Numbered from the stretch's first letter, positions 34,341-43,441 are shown. The stretch: 64,000 bases of DNA from Amycolatopsis australiensis (GCF_900119165.1 NZ_FPJG01000006.1:8594001-8658000); one strand, 5' to 3'. Numbers and translations are program-made. Notes: generated by a model not told the origin, from the letters alone.

Positions 34341-36709
34341 ACACTCTGCTCACGCAGGTTCCACCGCACACCGTTCCCGTGCACCCGGCCGCGCGCCGGC
34401 TGCTGGACCAGGTCGCCGCGGACCCCGCTGCGCCGCTGCGGCTCGCCGTCGTCGCCCCCGGCGGCTACGGCAAGAGCGTGCTGCTCGCGGCGCTCGACCG
34501 CTGCTACCGCGAAGCGGGTGTCGAGGCCCTGCTCGTCGACGACGCCGACCGGCTCAGTGGCGATCAGCTGGCGGAACTGCTCACCGGCGCGGACGGGCCG
34601 ATCGTCGTCGCGCACCGGCCGACCGCGGTGGCGGCCGGCTGGACGGTGCTGCAGCTCGGCCCGCTCGGCGTCGAGGACGTCGCCCGGCTGATCGAGACGG
34701 TCACGGGCAAGCCCGCCGACCCGGCGGCCGCGGCCGACCTGCACGCACGCAGTGGCGGGGTGCCGCGGCTGGCCGAGCGGGAGCTGCTCGGGCGGCTGGA
34801 GGACTTCCGGCCGGAGCTGGACGAGCTGGACGACGACGTGCTGCGCTACCTGATCGCGGCCGAGGCCGGCGCCGGGCGCAACCTCGACCTGCTGGGCGCG
34901 CTGCTGGACCGCCGTCCCGACGAGCTGCCCGCGATCGTCGAAGCGGCCCGCGCGACGGGGCTGCTCGGCCCCGACGACACGCTGCCGCCGCTGGCCGCGG
35001 TCGCGGTCCGCGACTTCGGGCCGCCGGCGCGGCGGCTGGCGACGGTGCAGCGGCTGGTCGAGCTGCAGCTGGCGAACGGTCTCCCGGTGCTCGACCTGGC
35101 CCGCTCGCTGCTCGGGACGGGCACCTCCGGCGCGTCCGCGGCGGCCGCGTTCGCCGCGGCGGCGGCCGAAGCGCTGCCGTCCGACGCGCGGCTGGCGACC
35201 CGGCTGTTCGAGGCGGCCGCCGAAGCGGGCGACCGGTCCTCCGCGGTCACGGCGGGCTGGGCGCGCGCGGCCGCGTTGTCCGGCGATCTCGACACCGCGT
35301 TGCGGCTGGGCGACGGGATGCTCGGCGCGGCCGACCCGGAAACCCGCGCGTCGGGCGCGGCGATCGCCGCCACCGTGCTGGCGCACCGCGGCGAGCTGGC
35401 CCGCAGCGCGGAGCTGTACCACTGGGCGGGCCGCGGCGACGCGTTCGCCGCGACGGCGTTGGTCGGCACCGGCGATCTCGAGGGCGCCCGGCGGCTGCTG
35501 GACTCGCCGTCCCCCGGCGTCGCCCCGACGTTGTTCGCGGGCGCGGCCACGCGGATGGCCCGCGGCATCGCGGATTCGGTGTCCGGCTGCGCGACGGAGA
35601 CGTTGTCGACGCTGCTGGGCGCGGCGGCGATGCTGGAGCCGGCGCTCGGCGGCACGCTGCTGCCGGACAGCCCGGCGGCCCTGGCGGCCATCGCCGCCCT
35701 GCACACCGGCGAGCTGGCGCTGGCGGAGTCGGTGCTGACGCGCGCACTCGACGGCCGGATCGGCGGCGACCTCCTGGCGGCCCGGCACCGGCTCCTGCTG
35801 GGCTGGGTCGCGATGACGGCGGGCGATCTCGCCACGGCGGCCGAACACCACGACGCCGTGGCGGGCCGGACGTTGGAGGCGCGCGACGAGCTGTTCTTCG
35901 CGACACTGGAGCTGGGCCTGGCGCGGCGGGCCAGTGACCTGGTCGGGCTGCAGCGGTCGTGGAACCGCGCGTACCAGGCGTCGATGCGGCAGCAGACGGA
36001 CCTGTTTTCGCTGCTGCCGCTGGGTGAGCTGGCGATCGCGGCGGCCCGCACCGGCGCGTTCGCCAAGCTGTCCGGTCAGCTGGACCGGGCGCACGGCCTG
36101 CTGGAGAAGCTCGGCGAGCCTCCACTGTGGACGGTCTCGCTGGTCTGGCACGAGCTGCACGCGGCAATTACGCTGGAGGACCGCGAAGCGGCCGAGGCGC
36201 ACCTGGCGACGTTGACGACCCACGCCCACTGCGGCCGCTACCCGAGCGCACTGGCGGCGGCGGCCCGGAGCTGGCTTTCGGTGCTGGGCGGCACATCGGA
36301 CCCGGACGCGGTCGCCGCGGCCTCGGCGGAACTGCACGACCTGGGCCTGCGCTGGGACGCGGCGCGCCTCGCGGGCCAGGCGGCGATCCGGACGTCGGAC
36401 CGCAAGGCGATGGTCCAGCTGCTGGAGGCGGCCCGCCAGTTCCAGGGCACCGCGGCCCGCCGCGACCAGGGAGCCCCGGAACCGGCGGCCGGAACGGGCC
36501 TGGCGGCGCTGAGCGAGCGCGAGCTGGAGGTGGCCCGCCTGGTGGTCGAGGGGCTGACGTACAAGCAGGCGGGCAGCAAGCTGTTCATTTCGGGCAAGAC
36601 GGTGGAGCACCACATGGCCCGCATCCGCGGCAAGCTGGGCGCGACGGACCGCCGCGAGCTGCTGGCGACGCTGCGAGAGCTGCTGTCACGACCGGACGCG
36701 GGGGCTTAG
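34337..36709 (+). CDS. iniR: IniR-like AAA ATPase / LuxR-type regulator
   Basis: The 790-residue product is a MalT/LAL-type regulator. The N-terminal ATPase has Walker A VVAPGGYGKSVLLAAL near residue 36 and a Walker B-like ALLVDDADRLSG. A long helical TPR-like middle section follows, and the C-terminal LuxR HTH is LSERELEVARLVVEGLTYKQ, SGKTVEHHMARIRGKLGA (about 720-785). In mycobacteria the STAND-type ATPase IniR controls iniBAC in response to envelope stress. The divergent position here suggests the same role; the naming is inferred from context. Confidence 0.75.
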   Translation: MNTLLTQVPPHTVPVHPAARRLLDQVAADPAAPLRLAVVAPGGYGKSVLLAALDRCYREAGVEALLVDDADRLSGDQLAELLTGADGPIVVAHRPTAVAAGWTVLQLGPLGVEDVARLIETVTGKPADPAAAADLHARSGGVPRLAERELLGRLEDFRPELDELDDDVLRYLIAAEAGAGRNLDLLGALLDRRPDELPAIVEAARATGLLGPDDTLPPLAAVAVRDFGPPARRLATVQRLVELQLANGLPVLDLARSLLGTGTSGASAAAAFAAAAAEALPSDARLATRLFEAAAEAGDRSSAVTAGWARAAALSGDLDTALRLGDGMLGAADPETRASGAAIAATVLAHRGELARSAELYHWAGRGDAFAATALVGTGDLEGARRLLDSPSPGVAPTLFAGAATRMARGIADSVSGCATETLSTLLGAAAMLEPALGGTLLPDSPAALAAIAALHTGELALAESVLTRALDGRIGGDLLAARHRLLLGWVAMTAGDLATAAEHHDAVAGRTLEARDELFFATLELGLARRASDLVGLQRSWNRAYQASMRQQTDLFSLLPLGELAIAAARTGAFAKLSGQLDRAHGLLEKLGEPPLWTVSLVWHELHAAITLEDREAAEAHLATLTTHAHCGRYPSALAAAARSWLSVLGGTSDPDAVAAASAELHDLGLRWDAARLAGQAAIRTSDRKAMVQLLEAARQFQGTAARRDQGAPEPAAGTGLAALSERELEVARLVVEGLTYKQAGSKLFISGKTVEHHMARIRGKLGATDRRELLATLRELLSRPDAGA

Positions 36710-36762
36710 GACGCGGAGGCGATCTCGGCGAGGCCGGATACACGCCCGGGCGCCGCGCACCC

Positions 36763-36896
36763 AAAATCGGCAAGGCAGGCCCACGACCGACCTCACCTAA
36801 CCCGCGGCGCAGCCAAGGTCGGCGAGGCAGACCCGCACGGCCGACCTGACCCGCGGCGCACTCGAGGTCGGCAAGGCAGACCCGCACGACCGACCT
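36763..36896. repeat. Three 50-bp hairpin repeats between convergent genes
   Basis: Three tandem units of 49-52 bases start near 36763, 36815 and 36864. Each has arms AGGTCGGY and RCCGACCT around GAGGCAGACCCGCACG-like loops, linked by ACCCGCGGCGCA. The first unit is degenerate. They lie between the iniR-like and monooxygenase 3' ends and could terminate both. Confidence 0.7.
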
Positions 36897-38366
36897 CTAA
36901 CCCGCGTCAGAACCGATCCCGGCGAGGTACTCGCGCACGGCCGAAGCGTCACCGGCGTCGGAGATCAGCCCGACATAACCATCCGGGCGGATCAGCACCA
37001 GCGTGCGACCACCCGCGCCATAGGCGGCCGCCAGGTGGCCCGCGGTGTCGGCGATCTCGCCCGGTCCGGCCGGGTCCGCGACGACGCGGAAAGTCCGCAT
37101 GCCGTCCGATGCGGGCGCGCCGCCGAAGTCCAGCAGCGTGAACCGGCCGCCGCGTGTCAGGTCGAACAGCCTGCGTTCGCCCTCCGCCGTCGCCAGCCCG
37201 GGCGCGTCCGGCGCGCGGTCGCCGGCGCGGAGCGGGGCCGTGTCGTCGCGGTCGTCGCGGGCCAATGCCGAGCCGCAGTAGTTCACGGCCAGCTGCGTGG
37301 TGCTCGCGTCGCGGTGGATCGGGATGCTCTGCTGCTCGATCGCTCGCGCCAGCCGTTCGTCCGACAGCGCCAGGACACCGGCGGCGACCGGCCGCCGCTC
37401 GGCTTCGTAGCTGCCGAGCAACGCCGCCGGTGCGCCCGCCGCGAGCTTCCAGCCAAGGTTGTACGCGTCCTGGACGCCGGTGTTCATCCCCTGGCCGCCG
37501 GCCGGCGAGTGGATGTGCGCCGCGTCGCCGGCGAGGAACACGCGACCCGCGCGGTAGCGCTCGGCGAGCCGGACGTTGGCGCGCCACAACGACGACCACG
37601 CCGGCGCGTGGAGCCGGATGTCGGTCCGCCCGGTCCGCCGTTCGAGGACCGCCTGCAGGTTCGCGAGGCGAAGGTCGGCGTCCTGGCCCGGCGCGACGGC
37701 GGCCTGGTACTGGAAGACACCGGTCGAGGGCAGCGGGCAGAGGTTGACGAGACCGTCGGCGTGCTGCCACATGTGCCAGGAGTCGCGGTCGAGACCGTCG
37801 ACCGCGACGTCGGCGACGATCATCCGCACCTCTTCGCGCGTCTCGCCTTCGAACGCGATCCCGGCCTGCTTGCGGACGGTGCTGTGCCCGCCGTCGCAGC
37901 CGACCAGCCAGCGCGCGGTGATCGTTTCGGTCACGCCGTCGTTGACCACCGCCGCCGAGACACCTTCGCCGGTTTGCTCGAATCCGGTGAGCGTGGTGCC
38001 GAACTCGACTTCGACCGCGCCGCCGAGCCGCAGCGCTTCCTCGACACGCCACTCGGGCGTGATCAAGCTTGCGGGGTAGGGGATGTCGGGACGCGGCCGC
38101 GGCGGCTCGACGCCGACGGTGGTCACCGAGCCATCGGACGCGACCATCCGGATCGGCATCGCCATCCGGCCGTGGGCGAGCACGCGGTCGACGATGCCCA
38201 GGTCGTCGAACACCTCGAGGGTCCGCGGCTGGACGCCCTTCCCGCGCGAGCCGGGCCGCGGCCCGGGCACGGCCTCGATCAGCCGGAACGAGACGCCGCG
38301 GCGGGCGAGGTCGCAGGCCAGCGTGAGCCCAGTCGGGCCGGCGCCCGCGATCAGCACGTCGATCAT
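36897..38366 (-). CDS. FAD-dependent aromatic monooxygenase (MhpA/PheA group)
   Basis: The 489-residue product is a class A flavoprotein hydroxylase: FAD dinucleotide motif VLIAGAGPTGLTLACDLARRG, DG motif WLVGCDGGHSTVRKQAG, and the second FAD motif RVFLAGDAAHIHSPAGGQGMNTGVQDAYNLGWKL. The C-terminal thioredoxin-like domain is typical of the longer members. It hydroxylates an aromatic or polyketide-like substrate with NAD(P)H and O2; the substrate is unknown. Start 38366 is preferred because GGGGATGG lies before it. It is divergent from the TetR-MarR fusion gene, which probably controls it. Confidence 0.9.
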   Translation of the reverse strand: MIDVLIAGAGPTGLTLACDLARRGVSFRLIEAVPGPRPGSRGKGVQPRTLEVFDDLGIVDRVLAHGRMAMPIRMVASDGSVTTVGVEPPRPRPDIPYPASLITPEWRVEEALRLGGAVEVEFGTTLTGFEQTGEGVSAAVVNDGVTETITARWLVGCDGGHSTVRKQAGIAFEGETREEVRMIVADVAVDGLDRDSWHMWQHADGLVNLCPLPSTGVFQYQAAVAPGQDADLRLANLQAVLERRTGRTDIRLHAPAWSSLWRANVRLAERYRAGRVFLAGDAAHIHSPAGGQGMNTGVQDAYNLGWKLAAGAPAALLGSYEAERRPVAAGVLALSDERLARAIEQQSIPIHRDASTTQLAVNYCGSALARDDRDDTAPLRAGDRAPDAPGLATAEGERRLFDLTRGGRFTLLDFGGAPASDGMRTFRVVADPAGPGEIADTAGHLAAAYGAGGRTLVLIRPDGYVGLISDAGDASAVREYLAGIGSDAG

Positions 38367-38378
38367 GGCCATCCCCTA

Positions 38379-38396
38379 AGAAAGTATTCCCTTTCT
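38379..38396. promoter_or_regulatory. Inverted repeat in the monooxygenase/regulator intergene
   Basis: AGAAAG-TATTCC-CTTTCT forms a six-base-arm inverted repeat within an 82-base intergene of low GC. It lies close to the monooxygenase start and is a probable operator of the divergent TetR-type regulator. A second AGAAAGGC at 38420 may be a half site. Confidence 0.55.
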
Positions 38397-38448
38397 AACG
38401 ACGATAGTGACGGTTGCCGAGAAAGGCAAACCTATCTAGGCTGACGGA

Positions 38449-39459
38449 ATGGTCGCCGGTCGCCGTCATGGTGAGCAGCTCGAGTCCGCGCTGCTCACCG
38501 CCGCGTGGGACGAGCTGGCCGAGGCCGGGTACGCCCGCCTGACGATGGCGTCGATCGCCGCGCGCGCCCGCACCAGTGAGGCGGTGCTGTACCGCCGCTG
38601 GGCCAACAAGGACGAGGCAGTGCTGGCCGCGATCCGCCACCACCGGCAGTCGAACCCGGTGCCGGTCCCCGACACCGGCACCCTGCGCGGCGACCTGCTG
38701 GCGTACTTGACGGCGGTGAGCGAGTCGCTGGCCGGTTTCTTCGCGATCGCCACGGCGGCCGCGTTCGCGGGACTGCCGGCGGGCACGGGTCTCACACCGG
38801 CGCAGGTGCGCGAGAAGGTGATGGTCGCCGAGCCTTTCCCGCGCACGATCTACCGGCGCGCCCATGATCGCGGCGAGATCGACCTCGAACGCGTCCCGCC
38901 GGCTGTGCTGGCCATGCCGTTCGACCTGGTGCGGCACGACATGCTCATGGACCTCAAGCCCTTGGAGCCCACGCGGATCCGGTCGGTCGTCGACGAGCTG
39001 TTCCTGCCGCTGATCCGGCGTCCACCAGTTCAACCACAGATAGTTAAGTCATTAACAGATTGCCTGCGCTCCATCACGGCAACCCAGCGCCGGGCGGCCG
39101 AGGAGTGGGTCCGCGACCGGGATCTGACTTTCGAGCAGGCGACAGCGCTGGAGTACCTGCGACGACACCCGGGCGCCATCCAACGCGACCTCGCAAAGAT
39201 GACCCACACGACCCCGGCGAACGTATCGACCCTGCTGAAGGGTTTGGAACACCGCGGGCTGGTGGAGCGCCGAACCGAAGCCGGCGACGAACGCAGCAAG
39301 CGCGTCTACGCCACGCCGGCGGGCATCGACCGCATCGCGGGCTTCGACACCGCGATGGCCAAGATCGCCGAGACGATCTTCGCCCCGCTCGACGAGGGCG
39401 AGCGGGCCACGCTCAACGCCCTGCTCGCCAGGATCGACCCGCGGCTGGCCGAGCTGTAG
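38449..39459 (+). CDS. TetR-MarR fusion regulator
   Basis: The 336-residue product contains two complete regulator types. Residues 1 to about 195 are TetR-like (ALLTAAWDELAEAGYARLTMASIAARARTSEAVLYRRWANKDE, then a TetR_C-type helical domain). Residues from about 205 are MarR-like (LTFEQATALEYLRRHPGAIQRDLAKMTHTTPANVSTLLKGLEHRGLVERR, wing EAGDERSKRVYAT). The junction (about 39028-39060) is AT-rich and contains GTTAA-GTCA-TTAAC, which looks like a former MarR operator/promoter translated as IVKSLTD. Either a recent in-frame fusion or two genes joined by loss of a stop. It may sense two ligands at the divergent monooxygenase promoter. Confidence 0.85.
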   Translation: MVAGRRHGEQLESALLTAAWDELAEAGYARLTMASIAARARTSEAVLYRRWANKDEAVLAAIRHHRQSNPVPVPDTGTLRGDLLAYLTAVSESLAGFFAIATAAAFAGLPAGTGLTPAQVREKVMVAEPFPRTIYRRAHDRGEIDLERVPPAVLAMPFDLVRHDMLMDLKPLEPTRIRSVVDELFLPLIRRPPVQPQIVKSLTDCLRSITATQRRAAEEWVRDRDLTFEQATALEYLRRHPGAIQRDLAKMTHTTPANVSTLLKGLEHRGLVERRTEAGDERSKRVYATPAGIDRIAGFDTAMAKIAETIFAPLDEGERATLNALLARIDPRLAEL

Positions 39460-39784
39460 GGCAGCCCCGCCCGGCCCAGTCCTGCGGGCGCGAGCCCGGC
39501 AAGACCACCCGCGGTCGGCCGCAAGGCAGCCCGCGCAGCTCAGCCCGGCGCGCGAGCCCGGCAAAACCTCCGCGGGCACCCCCAGAGGCATCCCGCCCGA
39601 CCCAGCCCTCCGAACGCGAGCCACCCCGCCCGGCAAGACCACTGCCGACCGCAAGGCAACCCCAGCTCAGCGCTGCGGGCGCGAGCCCGGCAAGACCCCC
39701 AGGCATCCCGCCCGACCCAGCCCTCCGAACGCGAGCCGTCCCGGCAAGATCCACCCGCAACCTGGCCGAGGCATCCTCCCCAGC
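39460..39784. repeat. Intergenic GC-rich interspersed repeats
   Basis: No gene is seen here. The stretch is made of imperfect repeats of about 50-150 bases. GGGCGCGAGCCCGGCAAGACC or close variants occur near 39490, 39550 and 39680. A longer block containing GGCATCCCGCCCGACCCAGC and CCTCCGAACGCGAGCC occurs twice (about 39586 and 39703). It lies between convergent genes. Confidence 0.65.
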
Positions 39785-40231
39785 TCAGTCCTGCGGCGTG
39801 AGCAAGACGATCGGGATCGTGCGCTCGGTCTTCTCCACATACTCCGCATAAAGCGGGAAGATGCCCCCCATCTGCGCCCACAGCGTCTCGCGCTCGGCCG
39901 CCGATGCGACCCGGGCGCGGGCGGTGAACCGGCGTGGGCCGACCTGAACCCCGACGCTCGGCTCTGCCTCCAGGTTCTTGAACCACTCCGGGTCCTCGTC
40001 CGCGCCGCCCTTGGACGCGACGACGACGAAGTCCTCCCCCGACGTGCCGTAGATCAGGCACGTGCGGCGGGGCAGCCCGCTCTTGCGCCCGGTGGTGGCG
40101 AGGATGAGCGTGTACAAGCCGTTCGACTCGTGGCCCTCCGTTCCCCCGGAGGCCAGGTACGTGCGGGTTTGCTCGGCGACCCAGTCCCACTTCGAGTCGG
40201 TGGCGCGGTCGAGGTCAGCGGCGACGGCCAT
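39785..40231 (-). CDS. Deazaflavin-dependent nitroreductase (DDN-like)
   Basis: The 148-residue product matches the F420-dependent nitroreductase group related to mycobacterial Ddn: TLILATTGRKSGLPRRTCLIYG, FVVVASKGGADEDPEWFKNLEAEP, VQVGPRRFTARARVASAAERETLW, MGGIFPLYAEYVEKTERTIPIV. It reduces quinones or nitro compounds with F420H2. ATG 40231; it may share a promoter region with the upstream VOC gene in the same direction (32-base gap). Confidence 0.9.
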   Translation of the reverse strand: MAVAADLDRATDSKWDWVAEQTRTYLASGGTEGHESNGLYTLILATTGRKSGLPRRTCLIYGTSGEDFVVVASKGGADEDPEWFKNLEAEPSVGVQVGPRRFTARARVASAAERETLWAQMGGIFPLYAEYVEKTERTIPIVLLTPQD

Positions 40232-40263
40232 GGTGGCGATCCCTTCGGGTGAAGGTCAGTACG

Positions 40264-40701
40264 TCAGCCGAGCTCTTCGACCGGTCCGATGATGACGCCC
40301 GCGGGGCCGCGGACGTACGCGTACCGGCAGTAGGACTCATACCGCACCACCTCGCCCACCAGCTGGGCACCGTAGGGACGCAGGCGCTCGAGAACGTCGT
40401 CGAGCGCGTCGACGGCGAACGTCAGGCGCGGGATGCCCGGCGTGTTCACCGGCTCCCACGGCGCGGTGCCGGTGGGCTCCGGCGTGCGGAACATCGACAG
40501 CTCGATCCGGCTGTGGCCGTCCGGGGTCCGCACGAAAGCGAGGTCCGCGCCGACGCCGTCCAGCCCGATCAGCCGGTCCACCCAGTCGCCCTCGACCGTC
40601 GTCTCACCCTCCGGCTCCAGGCCCAGCTCGACGAAGAACGCGACCGCGGCCGCGCGGTCCTCGACCACGAACCCGGCGTGATCCATCCGGCGGACTGTCA
40701 T
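40264..40701 (-). CDS. VOC-family (glyoxalase/dioxygenase-fold) protein
   Basis: The 145-residue product has two beta-alpha-beta-beta-beta modules. Possible metal ligands are His in RMDHAGFVVEDRAAAVAFF, His in TPDGHSRIELSMF, and Glu in the last strand (VRYESYCRYAYVRGPAGVIIGPVEEL). The order fits glyoxalase-like enzymes that handle small oxo compounds or confer resistance. Substrate unknown. GGGAGGCAACC precedes the ATG. Confidence 0.85.
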   Translation of the reverse strand: MTVRRMDHAGFVVEDRAAAVAFFVELGLEPEGETTVEGDWVDRLIGLDGVGADLAFVRTPDGHSRIELSMFRTPEPTGTAPWEPVNTPGIPRLTFAVDALDDVLERLRPYGAQLVGEVVRYESYCRYAYVRGPAGVIIGPVEELG

Positions 40702-40807
40702 GGTTGCCTCCCGTGTCGGCGACGGCCCTCGTGACCGCCGCCGACCCTGGGACGCGGCCGATGCCGCGTTCTCGACATCGGCGACCGAACTTTTTTTCCG
40801 GCGCTGG

Positions 40808-43441
40808 TCAGGCGGCCGCGGTCGTCGCCGTGAACGTCGCCGCCGGGCCGGTTCCGGTCGCCGTCACCGCGGCCACCGTGAACGTGTACGCCGTCGCCGG
40901 CTTCAGGTTGTCGACCACCCGCGTCATGCCCTTGACCGTCGGTTGCGTGACCAGCGCGTCGCGGCCTTCCACCGCGATCGTCCGGCCGTCGGACACCGTG
41001 ATCACGTAGCCGAGCACCGGGGTGTCCCCCGTCGCCGCGGGCGGGTTCCAGCGGATCGAGGCCGCCGTCGCGCTCGGGAGCGCCCGGGCGCTCGTCGGGA
41101 CGCCCGGCAGCGCGCCCGGCCGCGGACCCGGCGTCACCGGCGCCGCGCCCAGCGACGGCTCACTCACGCCGTACGCGTTGCGCGCCGCGACCGTCACGGT
41201 GTACGCCGTCCCGTCCGTCAGGCTCGAGATCTCCGCGTACGCGCGCTTCGCGAAGTCAGCCGCGGAGACCGTCGTCGATTTCGTGGTGCCGCCGCCCGTC
41301 GCCGTGACGACGTAGTCCGTCACCGGGGCGTTGTTGAACGCGAACGTCGGGTTCCACGTCGCGTACAGCTTTCCCGGGGCCGCGAACGTCCCGACCCGCG
41401 ACGGCGCCTCCGGCGGCGCCAGGCCGCCGACCTGCCGCGCGAGGAGGCCGCGGTAAGCCGGTTCGAGGCCGGCGTTCGCGACGATCGCCGCCGGGGCGTC
41501 GGACGGGTGCGCGAGGATCGTGTTGTTCCGCGTGATCGCGCCCTTGTCGGACTTGTCGCGGTCGCCCTGCTCCCAGTAGTTGCCCTCGATCAGCGTCGGG
41601 TCGTTGTTGCCGAGATCGTCGCGGTAGTCGACGTGCACCGTGCCGACGTTGAAGTACGCCGTGCGGTAGAGGACGTTGCCGCGGATCGTCTCGTAGGTGT
41701 TGCCGTTGTCGGTGTAGACGCCCTTGCCGAGTCCCCACTGGTCGTGGATGACGTTGCCGGTGACCTTCTCGCCGTCGTCGAGCGAGCTGCCGGTGATGCC
41801 CTGGGTGTAGATGCCGCCGCCGTCGTCGAGCATGAGCATGTAGTCGAAGATCAGGTTGTCGGAGACGGTGTTGTCGTGCGAGAGGTTCGGCGTCGCCGGC
41901 CGCTTGATCTTGTCCGGCCAGCCGCCCCAGCCGACCGAGATCGCCGAGTAGCCGACGTGGTCGATCTGGTTGTGGGAGATGGTGTTCCGCACGGTGTAGC
42001 CGTTGACGATCGGTACCCCGCCGTGGAACTCGCGCGGCAGGCCGTAGAGGTGGTTGTCGGTCACCACGACGTCGCGCACGACGTCGGCGTCGGTGTCCGT
42101 GACCGGCTTGTCCACGCCGCCGACCTGGACGCCGTTGCCGGAGATGTCGGTGAAGACGTCCCCGCGGACCTGGGACTCCTTGGTGCCGTCGATCAGGTCG
42201 AGCCCGGCGCCGCCGAGGTGCGCGAACACGCTGTCGGCGAATTCGACGCGCTGCCCGTGGGACACGGAGACGTTCGCGGGTTCGCGCGTCCACGACGCGT
42301 ACGGGCAGGTACCGCCGGGCACGAACTGGCAGAGTCCCTGCACGGCCCAGCCGTTCGCGCCGGTGATCGTGTAGCCGGCCTGGATTTCGGAAAAGCCCTC
42401 CGGCGAAGACGGCGTCAGCCACGTCGCGTATGAGAAGCGCAGCCCGCGGAAGGCGACGTCGTGAATCCCCCGCGCGTCGACGAGCTTTTCCAGCACCGGC
42501 ATCTCGACGTCGGCGCGGCGCAGGTCCTGGCCTGCCTTGGGCAGGTAGTAGACGACGTGCGCGGCGCGGTCGAGGTACCACTCGCCCGGGGTGTCGAGCA
42601 GCTCGAACGCGTTTTCCGCGTAGGTCGGGTGGCGGCCGTTGGTGAGGTCGGCCGGGCCGACCATGTTGACGCTGCGGCCGGGGATGTCCGGGAACAGCAC
42701 GCGTTTCGTCGAGTTGTCCCAGCACGGCTGGGCCATCGTGATGGTCGTGCCCTCGGCCGCGGCGAGCGGGCAGCGCGGTTCGGTCCACTGGCCGAGGCCG
42801 TCGCGCTGGATGTTCCAGAGCGCCTCGCCGGCGGTGTAGACGAACTCGATGTCCTTCGGGTTGCGCCAGTGCGCCAGCGTGTCGGCGCTCGCGGTGTAGC
42901 CGGTTTCGGTGGCCTTGACGGTCACCGGCAGCGGGCCACGGGCCCGTTGCTCCCGGACACCGTCGACGTAGAGCTGCCGCGTGTTGTCCAGCCCGGCGGG
43001 CGCGGGCGCGGCGAACAACCCGAGACGACCGGGCACCGGCCGCCAGCCGGTGACGCGCACGCCGCCGTTCAGCTCGGTGTCGCCGCTGCCCTGCCAGATG
43101 ACGCGGTGGCCGTTGCCGCCGGAGTCCCGGGCGTCCAGGCGCAGGGGCTCGCCGAGCCGGAACACTCCGGGCGCGAGGTGCACGGTGAGGTCCCGGGTGA
43201 GGCGCGGCGCCCGCTGCCGGACGAGGTCGCGTGCCTGTTCGAGGGTCCGCACGGGGTGGCGTGCGGTGCCCGGGGCGTGGTCGGAGCCGGCGGGCGAGAC
43301 GTAGACGTCGCGGCTCGCGGCGTCCGGATCCGCCTCGGCCACCGGACCGGTCGTGGCGAGCAGCGCGCCCACGGCCAGCAGAACGGTCATCGCGGTGCGG
43401 CGCCGCTTCGAGCCCCACTTGGTCAGCATGGGACGAAACAT
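40808..43441 (-). CDS. Large secreted right-handed beta-helix protein with two FnIII domains
   Basis: The product is about 877 residues. It has a basic N-terminus and signal peptide (MTVLLAVGALLATTGPVAEA), then DVYVSPAGSDHAPGTARHPVRTLEQA, the usual start of extracellular parallel beta-helix polysaccharide-acting proteins. Repeated coils fill about 330-640 (VEFADSVFAHLGGAGLDLI, NGVQVGGVD, VTDNHLYGLPREFHGG, NTISHNQIDHVGYSAISVG). Two fibronectin type III domains end the chain (about 685-775 and 785-877). It probably binds or cleaves plant polysaccharide outside the cell; catalytic residues were not identified. ATG 43441 is one of several possible starts (43468, 43429). Confidence 0.85.
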   Translation of the reverse strand: MFRPMLTKWGSKRRRTAMTVLLAVGALLATTGPVAEADPDAASRDVYVSPAGSDHAPGTARHPVRTLEQARDLVRQRAPRLTRDLTVHLAPGVFRLGEPLRLDARDSGGNGHRVIWQGSGDTELNGGVRVTGWRPVPGRLGLFAAPAPAGLDNTRQLYVDGVREQRARGPLPVTVKATETGYTASADTLAHWRNPKDIEFVYTAGEALWNIQRDGLGQWTEPRCPLAAAEGTTITMAQPCWDNSTKRVLFPDIPGRSVNMVGPADLTNGRHPTYAENAFELLDTPGEWYLDRAAHVVYYLPKAGQDLRRADVEMPVLEKLVDARGIHDVAFRGLRFSYATWLTPSSPEGFSEIQAGYTITGANGWAVQGLCQFVPGGTCPYASWTREPANVSVSHGQRVEFADSVFAHLGGAGLDLIDGTKESQVRGDVFTDISGNGVQVGGVDKPVTDTDADVVRDVVVTDNHLYGLPREFHGGVPIVNGYTVRNTISHNQIDHVGYSAISVGWGGWPDKIKRPATPNLSHDNTVSDNLIFDYMLMLDDGGGIYTQGITGSSLDDGEKVTGNVIHDQWGLGKGVYTDNGNTYETIRGNVLYRTAYFNVGTVHVDYRDDLGNNDPTLIEGNYWEQGDRDKSDKGAITRNNTILAHPSDAPAAIVANAGLEPAYRGLLARQVGGLAPPEAPSRVGTFAAPGKLYATWNPTFAFNNAPVTDYVVTATGGGTTKSTTVSAADFAKRAYAEISSLTDGTAYTVTVAARNAYGVSEPSLGAAPVTPGPRPGALPGVPTSARALPSATAASIRWNPPAATGDTPVLGYVITVSDGRTIAVEGRDALVTQPTVKGMTRVVDNLKPATAYTFTVAAVTATGTGPAATFTATTAAA

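Noticed and set aside
36763..36896. Possible CRISPR array
   Set aside because: Only three degenerate units, each a hairpin with no unique spacers, and no cas genes anywhere in the window.
40702..40807. Poly-T stretch as a terminator
   Set aside because: The T-run near 40791 is not preceded by a stem in the orientation of either neighbouring gene.
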